From Flavobacteriaceae bacterium GSB9 (GTDB lineage Bacteria; Bacteroidota; Bacteroidia; Flavobacteriales; Flavobacteriaceae), in assembly GCA_022749295.1 (NCBI GenBank), contig CP062007.1:3566377-3630376 (forward strand): a stretch of DNA of 64,000 nucleotides, read 5' to 3'. The position numbers were made by a program, and so were the translations under genes. This document shows positions 43,921-51,784 of this stretch, piece after piece. Under the pieces are notes generated by a model. That model had not been told where the DNA came from. It saw only the letters and a list, made by a program, of their open reading frames with translations, and did not search any database. Each line of letters starts with the position of its first letter. The stretch's first letter is position 1.

Positions 43921-44412
43921 TTAAAATTTCCACCAAGGTTTTTTCGGTTCCATTGGTTTTACTTCACTTTCTATTTTCCAAAACTCTCCGTCATATTTTT
44001 CATCCGCTTTTTTGTTTGTCACGCTTACTCCATAAGGATAAATTCCGTCCTCAAGTCCGTTTTGAATTCTTTTCATTAATTTTTGAATTGGCCAACATCG
44101 AGTTCCGTCTGACAAATTCACTTCAATATTCACTTCTCCGTGTGGGTCATTGTCGTCAGTAATCCATTTCGAATCAGGAACATTTTTTATTAAAGTTTCT
44201 CCAATATATGAGCCAATCGAAAATATTTTACCGCCATAACCTTTGGCAAGTCGACCACCTTTTATCGGTTGTCCGTCTTTAGTGTATTTTTGGATAAATC
44301 GGTCAATTTCAATTAAACTTCCCATTGAATAATCTAGTTCAATTCCGTCCGATTTGAATGCTTTAACTGTCCAATCGGATTGCTTTTTTATATCTTCTAA
44401 TAATGTTGCCAT
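43921..44412 (-). CDS. hypothetical soluble protein (163 aa)
   Basis: Starts at the ATG at 44412 (MATLLEDIKKQSDWTVKAFK). The middle has RLAKGYGGKIFSIGSYIGET and VNIEVNLSDGTRCWPIQKLM, and the end is aromatic (PKKPWWKF). No signal peptide. The IGSYIGE-type segment suggests a small conserved fold shared with DUF-type immunity proteins, not identified. Confidence 0.6.
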   Translation of the reverse strand: MATLLEDIKKQSDWTVKAFKSDGIELDYSMGSLIEIDRFIQKYTKDGQPIKGGRLAKGYGGKIFSIGSYIGETLIKNVPDSKWITDDNDPHGEVNIEVNLSDGTRCWPIQKLMKRIQNGLEDGIYPYGVSVTNKKADEKYDGEFWKIESEVKPMEPKKPWWKF

Positions 44413-44434
44413 TCGGTTTTTTTAGCTTGCTTAC

Positions 44435-44559
44435 AACGTTTGGTATATGGAAAGTTGCGTGTTTGTAAGCGAGGATTTTCCGAAAGAAAATCAGAAGCCA
44501 GCAAACAAAGCAACTCACATAGGTTAAGCTAAAACTAGCAATTTTTTATATACTTTGTT
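44435..44559. repeat. attC-like site S36
   Basis: AACGTTTGGTATATGG...TATATACTTTGTT. Class as S31. Confidence 0.84.
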
Positions 44560-44572
44560 GTAAGCAGTTTTT

Positions 44573-45142
44573 TTATTTTTCTATTTCCTTAAATATTCTT
44601 TTTAAAGCACCTTTAATTCCATCGGGTACAGTTTTTACTGCATCAGGATAATCCAAATAAGAATTTCCTTTTTGTGTGTTGTGTTTTGTATGCAAAACCA
44701 AATTTCCATCAGAGTCAAAATATTGCATTTCAACTTCTGTGTCTTGACTTTTGCCAATTGGAATAAGCATCATGCTATATTTTGTATTAATGAACTTAAG
44801 CTGTGTAAAAATGATTCCGTCCAATTTATTTGAAGTACATATATCGGATATTTTTTGTTTTTCAAGGTCAGTCCATTTTTCAAAGTTTGGGTATTGTATG
44901 TTTTTAGATTCAATTTCCATTTTTTTTAGTTCAGAACTCATTATTGTGTCATAATTCTCAGAAGTTCCGTTTACAATTTGGTCAATTATTGGTTCATTTT
45001 CGAGTTGACTAAATCCGAGTGTTTTTGGTTTTGTCAGAACTATAGTTTCTTTTTTATAAAGCGTTTTAGTTCCGAAAGCAGCACAATTTGTTAAGAGAAC
45101 AGTTATGCCTAAAATTAATGTTAGTTTAAGTAGGTTTCTCAT
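44573..45142 (-). CDS. lipoprotein of unknown function
   Basis: 189 residues, lipobox LLTNCAAFG. Domain segments: PIIDQIVNGTSENYDTIMSS, SDICTSNKLDGIIFTQLKFI and NTKYSMMLIPIGKSQDTEVE. The query-binding look (DGIIFTQLKF, IGKSQDTEVEMQYFD) recalls curli-assembly-type lipoproteins, without certainty. Exported. Confidence 0.65.
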   Translation of the reverse strand: MRNLLKLTLILGITVLLTNCAAFGTKTLYKKETIVLTKPKTLGFSQLENEPIIDQIVNGTSENYDTIMSSELKKMEIESKNIQYPNFEKWTDLEKQKISDICTSNKLDGIIFTQLKFINTKYSMMLIPIGKSQDTEVEMQYFDSDGNLVLHTKHNTQKGNSYLDYPDAVKTVPDGIKGALKRIFKEIEK

Positions 45143-45159
45143 TTTCTGAAATTGCTTAC

Positions 45160-45284
45160 AACGGTAAATGTATGGAAAGTGCGAGTTTGTGTGCGAGGAT
45201 TTTCCGAAGGAAAATCAGAAGCTAACAAACGAGCAAAGACCATTCGATTAAGGACTAAAGTAAGCATTTTTTATACATATTGTT
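45160..45284. repeat. attC-like site S37 (3' site of non-coding unit, copy 3)
   Basis: AACGGTAAATGTATGG...TATACATATTGTT. Matches S25 and S34. Confidence 0.86.
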
Positions 45285-45583
45285 AGCGCACGTTTTCTTT
45301 TTTCTTACAATTTGTATTTTTTAATCGCAAAAATATGCCGTGACTAATTTTCTTTTTTACCGCAACAGTTGCGTTTGCGATATTTAGCGTAGCTTCTTTT
45401 TCTTTTATCCAGATTTAGATTTGCCGTGCAGAAGGTCAGTCGTTCGCAACAATTGCGTTTTGATTGGCAAAAGTCAGAAGTTTAGTGTAGGAGTGAAGTC
45501 AGTTGAGTATGATTTTAAGAACTATTTTTAAACCACTTTTTTGTGATTTTTTTGACTTTAGTACGCTTTGTGAGAATGGGCGC
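45285..45583. other. non-coding cassette, copy 3 of 3
   Basis: With S37 it makes a 424-bp unit (45160-45583). Near-identical to copies 1 and 2, with one change in the right box (GGGCGCTAAC instead of GTGCGCTAAC). Confidence 0.75.
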
Positions 45584-45707
45584 TAACGGAGAGTGTATGG
45601 TGTTGTGCGGGATTACGAAGCGATTTCTTATCAAGTTACACCGACTTATTTTTACGAGCCACAAACACCCGAAAACTTCCGAAACCCGCATGCACTATAC
45701 ACATTGT
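45584..45707. repeat. attC-like site S38 with unrelated loop
   Basis: AACGGAGAGTGTATGG...TATACACATTGTT. The stem GTGTATGGTGTTGTGCGGG pairs with CCCGCATGCACTATACAC, but the about 90-nt interior shares nothing with any other class. Only the architecture is kept. Confidence 0.8.
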
Positions 45708-46306
45708 TGTGCAATCGTACTTTTTTTTATTGTTTCTATTTTATTATTTATCTCTATTATTTCTTGGTCAGTTAATTCCTGAATCTTATAAATATGCTCC
45801 TCTATTAAAGTTTGCAACTCAATCGAATGATTATTAATAACTATTGAATCCAAATGTGAAAAATCAAATCGAGTTTTAAATGAATCATTAAGACGTATTC
45901 CTTTTTTGTCAATTATTATGGTTCTGGTCAGAAAGATAAAACCTAAGAGGATAAAGCCAAATCCGTACGCATAATCCTCCTTTATAAAACCAAAAAGTAA
46001 CTCCTCAGTATCAGAATCAGTATATCCATCATGAATTCTTAGTAAACCTATGATTGACCATAAAATCAAATATATCCAGTTGTATTTTTTAAGTCGAAGT
46101 ATAATCTTATTCTTTAAGATTGGGCTTTGAAATCTCGAAACGTAAAAGGTATATAATAGAACACCATAAGCTACAATAATCAAAATTTCAATGGTCAATC
46201 TGGAACTTAAGAGGTCACTGAAAAAATAGAATATTAAAATTATCCCGATTAATAATCCAAAGGCGATTCTGAAAAATCTAACTGCGTCTCTCATTTTATT
46301 TGTCAA
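45695..46306 (-). CDS. membrane protein with C-terminal PH-like region
   Basis: 203 residues. Four membrane helices (IAFGLLIGIILIFYFFSDLL, LTIEILIIVAYGVLLYTFYV, WIYLILWSIIGLLRIHDGY and YGFGFILLGFIFLTRTIIID) are followed by KKGIRLNDSFKTRFDFSHLD and SIVINNHSIELQTL, a bacterial-PH-like strand set. The last residues (IAQQCV) are encoded by S38. First gene of a two-gene cassette with 46344. Confidence 0.65.
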   Translation of the reverse strand: MTNKMRDAVRFFRIAFGLLIGIILIFYFFSDLLSSRLTIEILIIVAYGVLLYTFYVSRFQSPILKNKIILRLKKYNWIYLILWSIIGLLRIHDGYTDSDTEELLFGFIKEDYAYGFGFILLGFIFLTRTIIIDKKGIRLNDSFKTRFDFSHLDSIVINNHSIELQTLIEEHIYKIQELTDQEIIEINNKIETIKKSTIAQQCV

Positions 46307-46343
46307 TTTTATAATTTAATCTTTATCATATCACATAATCAGG

Positions 46344-46547
46344 TTATAATGAATCTAAACACACTTTGAACTTATCTCGCTTATGCTTAGTAATCTGACA
46401 CATAATAGGAACTCCATTCAAAATTTTATCTAATCTCTCGTTAGCTGTCTTTAACCCCAATCCAGTTTGGTGGTCTATCAAAGCGCTGACAAATCTTATC
46501 CAATCTTGCCGCTTTTCTTCGAAATATTTTATTGTATCAAATCTCAT
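46344..46547 (-). CDS. hypothetical small protein (67 aa)
   Basis: Start at the ATG at 46547 (MRFDTIKYFEEKRQDWIRFV); the longer frame starts with GTG inside the cassette box and is less likely. Contains SALIDHQTGLGLKTANERLD and IKHKRDKF-type basic end. It resembles the helical ends of ribosomal-type or HTH proteins, but is not identified. Lies 37 bp upstream of the membrane protein gene. Confidence 0.5.
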   Translation of the reverse strand: MRFDTIKYFEEKRQDWIRFVSALIDHQTGLGLKTANERLDKILNGVPIMCQITKHKRDKFKVCLDSL

Positions 46548-46586
46548 TTCTTTCAATCTAACAGCGATGCACCGAGTATGTTGCAC

Positions 46587-46713
46587 AACGTGATTGTGTA
46601 TGGTTAGTTGCGTGTGTAAGCAACTAATTTAGTAAACAAAAACGAACCAGAGAAAATTCCGAAGGAATTTTCCAAATAAGCACTTGCCAAAGCAATTAAT
46701 TATACACGGTGTT
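46587..46713. repeat. attC-like site S39
   Basis: AACGTGATTGTGTATGG...ATACACGGTGTT. The stem pairs GTGTATGGTTAGTTGC with GCAATTAATTATACAC. Confidence 0.83.
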
Positions 46714-47199
46714 GGCAACTGGCTTTTTTTCGTTCGTTATTTTCTTAATTATTATTCCGCTAATAAAAGTCGAAATTATTGTCAAAAATATAATCATTCT
46801 GTAATTCACGTTATTTTGATGATATTTCAAAACTCCGTCATTCATTATTGGATTGGTTATAGTTATTTTTATAAACTGACTTTCGAGATAGCAAAAAAGA
46901 CAGTAAAAAGCCGGAATTAAAATCAGATAGACTAAATTCAGTCCGATTATTTTGGTAAAAGAACTAACTTTTCGAGATGTGAAATAAAATCCGATTGGAA
47001 TTAAAGTCAGAATGAAAGCAATGTCGGTTTCAAAAAGTCTAAAGTCCTTTCCTCCATAAAAACCGAGTTCATAATTCGCAAAATATTTTACTGTTCTGCG
47101 AGTCAAAATCCGATAATCTAATTCGTATTGCATTCCGAAAATAAAAGTCAGAATTACGATGAAAACTAATATAATAAGTTTTCGATTTTTTTTTAGCAT
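46696..47199 (-). CDS. four-helix membrane protein, paralogue of 28197
   Basis: 167 residues with the same layout as 28197 (ILVFIVILTFIFGMQYELDY, AFILTLIPIGFYFTSRKVSS, IIGLNLVYLILIPAFYCLFC, IIFLTIISTFISGIIIKKIT) and the same C-terminal VANTVYN encoded by the attC-like site. It overlaps the next gene by 7 bp in the same cassette. Confidence 0.65.
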   Translation of the reverse strand: MLKKNRKLIILVFIVILTFIFGMQYELDYRILTRRTVKYFANYELGFYGGKDFRLFETDIAFILTLIPIGFYFTSRKVSSFTKIIGLNLVYLILIPAFYCLFCYLESQFIKITITNPIMNDGVLKYHQNNVNYRMIIFLTIISTFISGIIIKKITNEKKPVANTVYN

Positions 47200-47612
47200 T
47201 TTCTTTTTAAGAATAAATAGAAGCCAAACTGAACGAGTAAATTTGGAATCAAAAAGATTAAAAGAATGATTGTGAAAAAGTATAAATATTCAAAATCAAA
47301 TGAAATTTCGTTTTGAGAAATACTTATCCAAGCTACGAGAATTACCATTAATACTAAAAGAGTAATTCCAATTTTAATACTTGGTTTAAATATCTTTTTT
47401 ATGACGTCTTTTGTAATCTCGAAGTTTTTATATTTTCCATAACCATCTCCATAAAAAGCTAAAGCAGCAAGAGGTATTAAAGCTCCTGAAATAACTCCAA
47501 AACTCGAATGACCTTGAAATGATGAATAAATCAAAATTCCGCCAACAATTGCGTTAATTATTCCAGCAATAACTATCGCTAGATTTATGTAATGATTTTT
47601 CAGTAATGCCAT
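47193..47612 (-). CDS. multi-pass membrane protein
   Basis: 139 residues with four membrane helices (INLAIVIAGIINAIVGGILI, ISGALIPLAALAFYGDGYGK, IGITLLVLMVILVAWISI and LYFFTIILLIFLIPNLLVQF). It overlaps the 46696 gene start, so the two are probably translationally coupled. The paralogue cassette at 28197 lacks this gene. Confidence 0.6.
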   Translation of the reverse strand: MALLKNHYINLAIVIAGIINAIVGGILIYSSFQGHSSFGVISGALIPLAALAFYGDGYGKYKNFEITKDVIKKIFKPSIKIGITLLVLMVILVAWISISQNEISFDFEYLYFFTIILLIFLIPNLLVQFGFYLFLKRKC

Positions 47613-47628
47613 TTTTCAGCTTGTTGCC

Positions 47629-47750
47629 AACGTTTGGTGTATGGTTAGTGGCGTGTTTAAGCACCTAATTTAGCAAATACAAACCAAATAGAAAATCCGC
47701 GAGGATTTTCGTAAGTAGGCTAGAACTAGCCATTAATTATACACGGTGTT
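47629..47750. repeat. attC-like site S40
   Basis: AACGTTTGGTGTATGG...ATACACGGTGTT. Confidence 0.84.
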
Positions 47751-47763
47751 GTAGGTAGTGTTT

Positions 47764-48207
47764 TTATCTAAATCCAACATTATTGTTGTTATAAAAAATT
47801 GTTTTAATTCCGTTATTTTCAAAAATGGAGCAAATTTTTTTAGAGGTAATTTTGTTACAGTTAAAGCGTAATGTTTTTCCAAAATATTCAATTTTAAAAT
47901 GCGCTGGAGTCCGATACATGTAATCGTAATAGGTGACAACTTTTATTTTGTCAAATGGAATGTCTGCTTTTTTTACTCCAATTAGGTTTAGTGGATATTT
48001 TACTGTGATTTTTTTGGTTTCAAAATCTATTATTACTTTTTTAATCCATTTTTTATTATTTAGAATTAGGATTATTAAAAATACTAGAATAGAAAATAAT
48101 ATAATTATTATCGGATTGTTCGTAAAATTAAACGATAACATTGTTATTAACAAAGTCAGTGTAAAGACTTTTAGCATCCCTCTAAAATATTCAGGTTCAA
48201 ATTTCAT
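47764..48207 (-). CDS. membrane protein with PH-like C-terminus
   Basis: 147 residues. Two membrane helices (GMLKVFTLTLLITMLSFNFT and IIIILFSILVFLIILILNNK) precede a strand-rich segment (VIIDFETKKITVKYPLNLIG, VVTYYDYMYRTPAHFKIEYF) of PH type. Resembles 45695 in layout. No family name. Confidence 0.6.
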   Translation of the reverse strand: MKFEPEYFRGMLKVFTLTLLITMLSFNFTNNPIIIILFSILVFLIILILNNKKWIKKVIIDFETKKITVKYPLNLIGVKKADIPFDKIKVVTYYDYMYRTPAHFKIEYFGKTLRFNCNKITSKKICSIFENNGIKTIFYNNNNVGFR

Positions 48208-48228
48208 TCGGTTTCTCGCATTACCTAC

Positions 48229-48353
48229 AACGTTTATGTATAAGGAAAGTTGCGTGTTTGTGTGCGAGGATTTTCCGAAGGAAAATCAGAAGCTAGCAAA
48301 CGAGCAACTAACTTTGGTTTAGCTAAAACTAGCAATTTTTTTTATACGGTGTT
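48229..48353. repeat. attC-like site S41
   Basis: AACGTTTATGTATAAGG...TTATACGGTGTT. Class as S12. Confidence 0.85.
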
Positions 48354-48487
48354 GCCAGTAGTTTTTTATGTCCGTTTGATAGTTTTTTTGTTTTAATTCA
48401 GTTCTTATCGTATCAAAAGTCAAAAGTTTGCGTTATATTTTTATATATAGATTTCTCATCCATTTTTATGTTTGGTAATTTCCATTT

Positions 48488-48691
48488 TTATTTGTCATTA
48501 TAAGTGGGGAAGTTATGATTTGAAATACTATCTAAAGGATATTTTTTATTAAATTCCGTTATAATCTTTTTCAAGCTATCGTTTTCTGATTTTAGGACTT
48601 TAATTTTAGCTTCAAATTTTGGCATTAGATGATAAGGACAACAGCTAAAAGTCATTAAAGTCAGAAATGTAATTAGTAATGCTTTATTCAT
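48488..48691 (-). CDS. small lipoprotein (67 aa)
   Basis: Signal with lipobox MTFSCCPY, then a heptad segment (MPKFEAKIKVLKSENDSLKK, IITEF), a small coiled coil. About 130 bp between S41 and this gene is non-coding. The size suggests a simple membrane-anchored coiled-coil peptide. Confidence 0.55.
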   Translation of the reverse strand: MNKALLITFLTLMTFSCCPYHLMPKFEAKIKVLKSENDSLKKIITEFNKKYPLDSISNHNFPTYNDK

Positions 48692-48711
48692 GGTTTTTTT
48701 AAATTACTGGC

Positions 48712-48836
48712 AACGGTTCGTATAACCGTCAGTTATCGGTTTAATTTACTTTGTTTTTCGGTTTAGCACTGTCGTTAGCAATTCCGAGTGGATTCGGACG
48801 TAGTCGAATCCGCCGTAATTGCGGTTATACATTGTT
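48712..48836. repeat. attC-like site S42
   Basis: AACGGTTCGTATAACCG...CGGTTATACATTGTT. Class as S1. Confidence 0.86.
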
Positions 48837-48849
48837 GTAAAACGTTTTT

Positions 48850-49299
48850 TTATTTCCGTTTGTAATTGCGTTTCCATTCTTTAAATCCGATTACGTCATC
48901 TCTAACTTCTTTTATCCACTTTTCTCCCTTTGTCGAGTTCAAGTGTTCAAATACTATTCTGTTGTAAGCAATTATTATGTCATTTTCTGGTCCAGTACAA
49001 CCAAATTCGTAAAAGTAAATTCCGTATTCTTTTTCAAATTGTGGGTCAGTAGCTATTATTGTTGGTGCAATTCCGCCCATTAGCAACAAAAATGGATTTC
49101 CGTTTTTAATATCTAATTCCGCCATTTTTTCAGCTTCTTTTATGTCTGTAATAAAAGTCAGTTTAGAAGCTCCAGAATTATTTAATTGCTCATCGCTCAA
49201 TTCTCCAATTCTTGAGAATATAACAGTTTCTTCTCCGTCCGTTTGTGCATTTAAAGTCAATGTCAAAATTCCGATAAATAGCGTCAATATGAATTTCAT
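48850..49299 (-). CDS. exported hypothetical protein (149 aa)
   Basis: Signal peptide ends near TLTLNAQ. The mature part has SRIGELSDEQLNNSGASKLT, PFLLLMGGIAPTIIATDPQF and EKEYGIYFYEFGCTGPENDI. The EYGIYFYEFGC segment is a recognisable Bacteroidota pattern of unknown function. Exported. Confidence 0.6.
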   Translation of the reverse strand: MKFILTLFIGILTLTLNAQTDGEETVIFSRIGELSDEQLNNSGASKLTFITDIKEAEKMAELDIKNGNPFLLLMGGIAPTIIATDPQFEKEYGIYFYEFGCTGPENDIIIAYNRIVFEHLNSTKGEKWIKEVRDDVIGFKEWKRNYKRK

Positions 49300-49321
49300 A
49301 CGGTTCTCTTAAATGTTTTAC

Positions 49322-49447
49322 AACGTGTTTGTGTAAGGATAGTTGCGTGTGCAAGCAACTAACTTACTAAAAATGGAACGAACCAGAGGAAAATCCGCAG
49401 GATTTTCCGAGTAGGCTAGAACCAAGCAATTATTTTTACACGGTGTT
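49322..49447. repeat. attC-like site S43
   Basis: AACGTGTTTGTGTAAGG...TTACACGGTGTT. Class as S23. The next gene's stop lies in its right end. Confidence 0.85.
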
Positions 49448-50008
49448 GTGCACAGTTTTTGTTCTTTTATTTCGTCCAATTATTGTTGTCAGTCCGATTA
49501 AAATTAGCGCTAAAATAAGACCTTGAATCCAAGTCAGATAAAATCCGCTCCAAGGTGAAGTCAGCCAATCAGATTCTCTTTCAGGGTCAAATTGTCTGAT
49601 ATTGTAGTCGGCAAAAAAAATCACGTACTTTTCAAAATACCAACCAATTTTCATCATAACCGAAACGAAAAGTAAATAAAATGGCTTTAGTCCGATATTT
49701 TTATAAAGTAGAGAAAACGGAAGGAAAACGACTGAAAACATCATTATCCAATAACTCAACCAGTATTTTCCAGTCGCTCGATTGAGAAAAGCAGATTGGT
49801 CAGGATAAACAATTAATCCAATCAGGAAGTAAATCAAGTTGACTATTGCGTACCCAATTATTATCCATTTTATTATTCGGTATGCTTTTTTGAACTGTAA
49901 TCTGTCTTTGAAAAGTAATTGAAGAATTAACAAAGTCAGAATCATTGCTGGTAAGCAATAAATCAGATTTGCGTTAATCAATTCAAGTATTCTATCAAAT
50001 ATTTCCAC
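49436..50008 (-). CDS. multi-pass membrane protein, C-terminus in attC-like site
   Basis: 190 residues with five membrane helices (LIYCLPAMILTLLILQLLF, IIKWIIIGYAIVNLIYFLIG, YWLSYWIMMFSVVFLPFSLL, PFYLLFVSVMMKIGWYF and FYLTWIQGLILALILIGLTT). The last residues (KTVHNTV) are read from S43. No family is recognised. Confidence 0.6.
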   Translation of the reverse strand: MEIFDRILELINANLIYCLPAMILTLLILQLLFKDRLQFKKAYRIIKWIIIGYAIVNLIYFLIGLIVYPDQSAFLNRATGKYWLSYWIMMFSVVFLPFSLLYKNIGLKPFYLLFVSVMMKIGWYFEKYVIFFADYNIRQFDPERESDWLTSPWSGFYLTWIQGLILALILIGLTTIIGRNKRTKTVHNTV

Positions 50009-50038
50009 TCAAGATTTTGGTTTGGTCAAATTGTGCAC

Positions 50039-50162
50039 AACGGTTTTGTATAACAATCAGTTGCGGATTGGTTTGAAACTAAGATAGCTAAAATTACCGA
50101 CTTTTATGCTTGCGCGGTTTTGTCCGCAGTACACAAAGCCGCAATTGTTGTTATACGGTGTT
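50039..50162. repeat. attC-like site S44
   Basis: AACGGTTTTGTATAACAATC...GTTATACGGTGTT. The long stem GTATAACAATCAGTTGCGG pairs with CCGCAATTGTTGTTATAC. Confidence 0.83.
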
Positions 50163-50174
50163 GGCGGTAGTTTT

Positions 50175-50696
50175 TTATTTTAGTTCGTCTCTTTCTTTCA
50201 AATATTCATTTATAAAGTCTACATTTTCTTTTAGTTCTCCATTTGAATTTGTAACAGCTAAATTTAATAGATAGTCAACTCTTGCTTTTTCATCTTCATA
50301 ATCAATTTTTTCAGTCCATAACAGTTGGTCAAGAATACCAATTCCCCAACCAATTACATTTTTGTCATTTATGAATTCTTCTACCCAATCATAACTTTTT
50401 TTTACAGCAAGATGCTTAATTAGCCAAACTGCCATATTTTTTCTTTCAGAGTTTAAGTCAGATTGATATATTGAATAAGCGTAGTCAGTTGCAAGTTCAG
50501 AGGAAATAAGACTCAAACAGCTCATCGCTAATTCCGCTCCAAGCTCATTAGATATTGCTTTCTCAACGGTTTCTTTAATCCATTTTTCTCCAAGAATATT
50601 TTCAATAGCCAATTTTGCATAATCAGTTCCACCACATTCCGAATTTTTAGTGATTGAGCCAATTTCAGTTCCTATTTTTTTCCAATCTGTATTCAT
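50175..50696 (-). CDS. hypothetical helical-repeat protein (173 aa)
   Basis: No signal peptide. Successive helices (YAKLAIENILGEKWIKETVE, NELGAELAMSCLSLISSELA, SERKNMAVWLIKHLAVKKSY) resemble a short HEAT-like immunity protein. The C-terminus is acidic. Not identified to family. Confidence 0.6.
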   Translation of the reverse strand: MNTDWKKIGTEIGSITKNSECGGTDYAKLAIENILGEKWIKETVEKAISNELGAELAMSCLSLISSELATDYAYSIYQSDLNSERKNMAVWLIKHLAVKKSYDWVEEFINDKNVIGWGIGILDQLLWTEKIDYEDEKARVDYLLNLAVTNSNGELKENVDFINEYLKERDELK

Positions 50697-50711
50697 TTTT
50701 TAATTACCGCC

Positions 50712-50836
50712 AACGGTTCGTATAAGAATAGTGCGTAGTTTGAGTGCGAGGATTTTCCGAAGGAAAATCAGATGCAAGCAAACAAGCACTAACTTTTGAT
50801 TTAGGAATAAACTTACGCATTATTTTTATACATTGT
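50712..50836. repeat. attC-like site S45
   Basis: AACGGTTCGTATAAGAATAG...TTATACATTGTT. Class as S4. Confidence 0.85.
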
Positions 50837-50848
50837 TGTGTGTAGTTT

Positions 50849-51265
50849 TTATTTAGTTTCATATTCCGTTTTGTATAATTCCAAAAACTTTGAAGTCAGA
50901 ATATTAATTTCCTTTTTCTTTTTTAATTTAAAGTCAATATACGTAATCAGAAACGGAACTATAAAAAAAGGAATAGCTAAAAACCATTTTCCTTTAACCA
51001 ATGAAATTATTGAGAAAATAATTCCGATTCCCAATGCAATATTTACGTGAACTTTCATAGATTTCTTAAAATCAAAATCCAATTCAAATTTGTTTTCGCT
51101 ATTTAGAATTCCAATTATTCTATGGTTGCCACCAGAATTAAATAATCCGTATTTTCTATTTAATTCAATTCTGTTCGGACTTATATTTCCATCATAAAAT
51201 CCATTCAGAATTAATTTATTCAAAATGTTTAATGATTTCTCGTTATTTGAAATGGTTTCTTTCAT
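50849..51265 (-). CDS. hypothetical membrane protein (138 aa)
   Basis: The N-terminal 65 residues (LNILNKLILNGFYDGNISPN, GNHRIIGILNSENKFELDFD) are soluble; two membrane helices follow (VNIALGIGIIFSIISLVKG and WFLAIPFFIVPFLITYIDF). Single-gene cassette with box GTTGTGTGTA / TACACACAAC. Confidence 0.6.
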   Translation of the reverse strand: MKETISNNEKSLNILNKLILNGFYDGNISPNRIELNRKYGLFNSGGNHRIIGILNSENKFELDFDFKKSMKVHVNIALGIGIIFSIISLVKGKWFLAIPFFIVPFLITYIDFKLKKKKEINILTSKFLELYKTEYETK

Positions 51266-51281
51266 TCCTCAAATTACACAC

Positions 51282-51403
51282 AACGGTTTGTATATGAAAA
51301 GTAGCGGATTTTAGTCACTAACTTTTCGGATTATAACAGACCTTTAATTTATTCATTTTGTTTCGTTTAAGCGATTAAATCGCTATTTTTTATATACGTT
51401 GTT
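51282..51403. repeat. attC-like site S46
   Basis: AACGGTTTGTATATGAAAAG...TTTATATACGTTGTT. The stem GTATATGAAAAGTAGCGG pairs with CGCTATTTTTTATATAC. Confidence 0.84.
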
Positions 51404-51415
51404 GTAAGCAGTACT

Positions 51416-51784
51416 TTATTTTTGCCACAGTTCAAATATTTCATTATCAGCACAACTCGCTGACTTTATGGCGTTCTCAAAATTAAATCCGTCATATTTG
51501 GAAACTATTTCATAAACTTTATTCCATCCGTCTGAACCTTGCGGAATAGAACAGCCTTTTCCATTTCCCATTAAAATTAACCACACATCAGGAAGGAAAG
51601 GACCTTCGTCTGTATTGATTAATTTTATTTCTTCAATTTCATTCCAGTCGATTTGTTCCGTTTTCCTCTTGGGATGAGTAACTTTTACATAAACGTCCGT
51701 GATTTCGGTTTCGTAATAATCTTCAGGTTGTTTTCTTTTTGTACTCTCGTTTTTTGAACCAAATAATTTATTCCAAAATACCAT
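51416..51784 (-). CDS. hypothetical PH-like protein (122 aa)
   Basis: No signal peptide. Strand-rich: YETEITDVYVKVTHPKRKTE, IDWNEIEEIKLINTDEGPFL, DVWLILMGNGKGCSIPQGSD and a final helix. The layout is that of a small PH-like immunity or DUF domain. Ends 1 base into the following HD-domain gene, so the two genes are coupled. Confidence 0.6.
   Translation of the reverse strand: MVFWNKLFGSKNESTKRKQPEDYYETEITDVYVKVTHPKRKTEQIDWNEIEEIKLINTDEGPFLPDVWLILMGNGKGCSIPQGSDGWNKVYEIVSKYDGFNFENAIKSASCADNEIFELWQK

Noticed and set aside
45543..45782. Plus-strand ORF covering S38
   Set aside because: It crosses an attC-like site and the minus-strand membrane-protein gene; it has no recognisable domain.
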